From Patescibacteria group bacterium (GTDB lineage Bacteria; Patescibacteriota; Minisyncoccia; Phycocordibacterales; XYD1-FULL-46-19), in NCBI GenBank assembly GCA_030916795.1, contig JAUPVZ010000005.1, forward strand, positions 1-7,666: 7,666 bases of DNA, in the 5' to 3' direction. Positions 6,020 through 7,666 of this stretch are shown here, piece after piece (position 1 is the stretch's first letter; every line of letters begins with the position of its first letter). The translations under genes were made by a program, and so were the position numbers. The notes under the pieces are model-generated. The model saw nothing but the letters and a program-made list of their open reading frames with translations. It made no database searches and was not told the origin of the DNA.

Positions 6020-7084
6020 TTAGAGAAGTCGGTCCAAACTTTTTGGATTCATACTAAAACGATAAGCAGTCTCGGTCGAAATCTCGCCTTGGCGAACCAA
6101 GTCGGCCAATGACCGATTAAGGTCGATCATGCCCGAGTCTGAGCCAGTCTCGATCACCACGTCGATTTCGGCGGTTCGCCCTTCGCGGATTAGGTTTGAA
6201 ACCGCATTGTTGTCCACCAACAGCTCATAGGCGGGCACCAGTCCCCCAGAAATACGTGGTACTAGCCGTTGCGAGAAAATACCAATCAAAGAACCCGCCA
6301 ACTGGATCCTAATCTGGCGTTGCTGGTTGGGTGGGAAGGAGTCAATAATACGGTCGATAGTCTGCGACGCGCTGTTGGTGTGCAGGGTAGAAAAAATCAA
6401 ATGCCCCGTCTCGGCGGCGGTCACCGCGGCGCTGATTGTCTCAGGGTTACGCATCTCACCGATCATGCCAACATTTACGTCTTGGCGGAACATCGACTGC
6501 AGAGAAGCGGCAAAATCGTTGGTGTCAAAACGTACCTCACGTTGATCGATAATAGAGCGGTCGTTGGTAAACAAATATTCGATTGGGTCTTCGATGGTAA
6601 TAATATGTTCGGCTCGTTCTTTGTTTATCAAGTTCACCATCGACGCCAAAGTGGTAGACTTGCCTTGTCCCACTGGCCCCACCACCAAAAAGAAACCTTG
6701 TTCTCGGCGGGTAAAATCGGCCAGACGGTCTGGCAAATTTAATTCCTCTAAGGTTTTGATATTAGAAGGGATTAAACGCAAAGCAATCCCCACCAAGCCA
6801 CGCTGGAAAAAGGCATTGCCCCGAAAACGGGTTACGCCCTCTGGGCTGTAAGAAAAGTCTATTTCTTTGCTCTCGAGAAAACGCGATTTATTTGATTCAT
6901 TTAGAATCTCCATCGCTATCCCCATCGTGTCATCGGCCGACAAGACCGGCTGGTTGACGAGAGGGATGAGATCCCCTGATACGCGAATGGATGGGTGCAT
7001 CCCGGCTGTAATATGCAAATCGGACGCCCCTTCTTTGGTGACGATTAAAATCAAATCATCTAATTGTCTTTTGTAGTCAACCAT
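6020..7084 (-). CDS. pilT: Type IV pilus retraction-type ATPase PilT
   Basis: This is a 354-residue hexameric secretion-type ATPase, the usual PilT length. The N-terminal PAS-like part has the family signature (GASDLHITAGMHPSIRVSG, residues 19-37). The core follows: Walker A GPVGQGKST (136-144), Asp box IITIEDPIEY (161-170), Walker B with catalytic Glu in MIGEMRNPETI (Glu210), His box [14 protein letters not shown] (226-239) and QRL (272-274). The C-terminal motif linked to retraction, AIRNLIRE in classical PilT, appears as AVSNLIRE (294-301). Small differences from textbook PilT are Val-Gly-Gln in Walker A, Asn after GEMR, and Ser for Arg in the C-terminal motif. The gene sits between pilB and pilC, and the length and C-terminus favour PilT over a second PilB. 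It would power depolymerisation of the pilus and thus twitching or DNA uptake; that activity is inferred from the family. Confidence 0.95.
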   Translation of the reverse strand: MVDYKRQLDDLILIVTKEGASDLHITAGMHPSIRVSGDLIPLVNQPVLSADDTMGIAMEILNESNKSRFLESKEIDFSYSPEGVTRFRGNAFFQRGLVGIALRLIPSNIKTLEELNLPDRLADFTRREQGFFLVVGPVGQGKSTTLASMVNLINKERAEHIITIEDPIEYLFTNDRSIIDQREVRFDTNDFAASLQSMFRQDVNVGMIGEMRNPETISAAVTAAETGHLIFSTLHTNSASQTIDRIIDSFPPNQQRQIRIQLAGSLIGIFSQRLVPRISGGLVPAYELLVDNNAVSNLIREGRTAEIDVVIETGSDSGMIDLNRSLADLVRQGEISTETAYRFSMNPKSLDRLL

Positions 7085-7102
7085 ATTTAAATTTATTTAC
7101 TA

Positions 7103-7111
7103 ATTATCGCA
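7103..7111 (-). promoter_or_regulatory. Weak extended -10-like element before pilT
   Basis: In the 70-bp pilB-pilT spacer the minus strand reads TGCGATAAT, a TGn followed by GATAAT (5 of 6 matches to TATAAT). No convincing -35 is present, and the predicted leader would be very short (about 12 nt). It may be chance in A/T-rich DNA; readthrough from pilB is the simpler explanation for pilT expression. Confidence 0.25.
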
Positions 7112-7154
7112 CGAGTCCCAAACTTCCGCCACCAAAGTTACTCACAGAAAATAA

Positions 7155-7652
7155 CTATAGTTTGTTTACCTCGGCCCACGGGACCAAGCCAGCAAAAGCT
7201 TTCTTCATCGCATCCTCACGCATAGTGGTAAAACCCTTGGCCCGGATATGTTGATAGATATCATCCTCGCTAGGGCTGCGCAAAATCAGTCTCTCTAATT
7301 CTCGGTCCATCTGGATAAATTCAAAAACCGCTGTTCGCCCCTTGGTGCCCGTCGGGGCACTAGCAATCGACTTGGCCTCATAAACCATATCGGGAATAGC
7401 AATATCTTTACGATATTCGGCGGGCAAATCTTCAAACTCTTTATCAATCATTACCTGCAAGCTGCCCTCGACGGGCACTTCTTGCCTAGCTTCGGGTACC
7501 AAAAGGGGTACCAAGCGCTGGCCAATAACCATCACTAAAGTAGGCGGGATTAAATAAGGGTCAACTCCCATGTCTATCAGACGTGGCACCACGCCAATCG
7601 CACTATTGGTATGCAAGGTCGAAAAGACCAAATGTCCAGTGAGTGATGCCTG
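7155..7652 (-). CDS. pilB: Type IV pilus extension ATPase PilB, C-terminal fragment
   Basis: The last 165 residues of a PilB/GspE ATPase are present. The frame starts inside the His box ([18 protein letters not shown]), so Walker A and B lie beyond the window. GQRL (fragment residues 44-47), [10 protein letters not shown] (102-111) and the C-terminal [19 protein letters not shown] (144-162) are the usual closing elements of PilB. The two Cys-x-x-Cys pairs that hold zinc in most PilB/GspE proteins are missing: the places where they are expected read LLVPEAR (50-56) and SIASAPTGT (95-103), and the fragment has no cysteine at all. A TTG at 7631 is in frame but lies inside the His box and is not a real start. 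The frame stays open to the edge only through adapter bases, so I end the gene at 7652. PilB powers pilin polymerisation; PilB rather than GspE is inferred from the pilT and pilC neighbours. Confidence 0.93.
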   Translation of the reverse strand, partial: QASLTGHLVFSTLHTNSAIGVVPRLIDMGVDPYLIPPTLVMVIGQRLVPLLVPEARQEVPVEGSLQVMIDKEFEDLPAEYRKDIAIPDMVYEAKSIASAPTGTKGRTAVFEFIQMDRELERLILRSPSEDDIYQHIRAKGFTTMREDAMKKAFAGLVPWAEVNKL

Positions 7653-7666
7653 AGATCGGAAGAGCG
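7653..7666 (+). other. Illumina adapter remnant (sequencing artefact)
   Basis: The last 14 bases, AGATCGGAAGAGCG, match the start of the standard Illumina TruSeq read-through adapter. The PilB protein match stops exactly here: conserved QASLTGH is encoded just inside the boundary, while the adapter bases would add LFRS, which does not fit the family. This is untrimmed adapter at a contig end, not part of the genome. Confidence 0.95.

Noticed and set aside
6269..6742. A 157-codon open frame on the plus strand
   Set aside because: It lies wholly inside pilT on the opposite strand, has no recognisable domain, and pilT has all its family motifs. The same applies to the other plus-strand frames in the window.
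7113..7143. Hairpin after pilB (gagt/actc and aactt/aagtt)
   Set aside because: The stem is short, bulged by four bases and has no following T-tract, so it does not support a terminator.
1..7652. Possible recoding of TGA, known from some Patescibacteria lineages, since no gene here ends in TGA
   Set aside because: No in-frame TGA occurs inside any of the genes, and glycines are all GGN. Seven TAA and two TAG stops in nine genes is compatible with chance.
1..7652. A type II secretion system instead of a type IV pilus
   Set aside because: PilT is present and is not part of type II systems, and the two short-leader pilins look like fibre subunits. Some minor pilins resemble Gsp proteins only because the families are related.

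Overview
This window is a type IV pilus (T4P) assembly locus. Every gene lies on the minus strand, so it is read from right to left, and it is almost fully coding. The set of proteins suggests a member of the Candidate Phyla Radiation (Patescibacteria), probably Parcubacteria-like. The reasons are a compact pilB-pilT-pilC cluster, very short-leader pilins with a WCVDS motif, a PilT Walker A of the form GPVGQGKST, a PilB C-terminus without the usual zinc cysteines, and a secreted protein with W-S-x-N-I-G-W repeats. This placement is inference from protein style; the sequence carries no rRNA or other taxonomic marker. The standard code fits: nine stop codons are visible (seven TAA, two TAG).

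Layout in transcription order. First come the C-terminal part of the extension ATPase PilB (7155-7652, cut by the window edge), the retraction-type ATPase PilT (6020-7084) and the inner-membrane platform PilC (4799-6007). A short intergenic region with a good promoter candidate leads into two paralogous pilins (4276-4686 and 3750-4241). A strong 20-bp perfect hairpin terminator (3696-3738) closes that unit. A second unit follows a probable extended -10 promoter overlapped by a perfect inverted repeat. It contains a 471-residue Sec-exported repeat protein (2212-3627), the prepilin peptidase PilD (1388-2212), and three minor prepilins of GspH/FimT, GspJ/PilW and GspI/PilV type (799-1410, 272-796, 1-270). 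The last of these runs off the left edge.

Together these encode motor, platform, processing enzyme, fibre subunits and a probable tip-initiation complex. The secreted repeat protein inside the second unit is the least understood part and the best candidate for a pilus-linked surface factor.

The right end is not biological. The last 14 bases (7653-7666) match the start of the common Illumina adapter, so the PilB reading frame should be trusted only up to 7652. No gene has a recognisable Shine-Dalgarno motif. There is no gene-free stretch over 300 bases, and I saw no RNA genes, mobile elements or CRISPR arrays.
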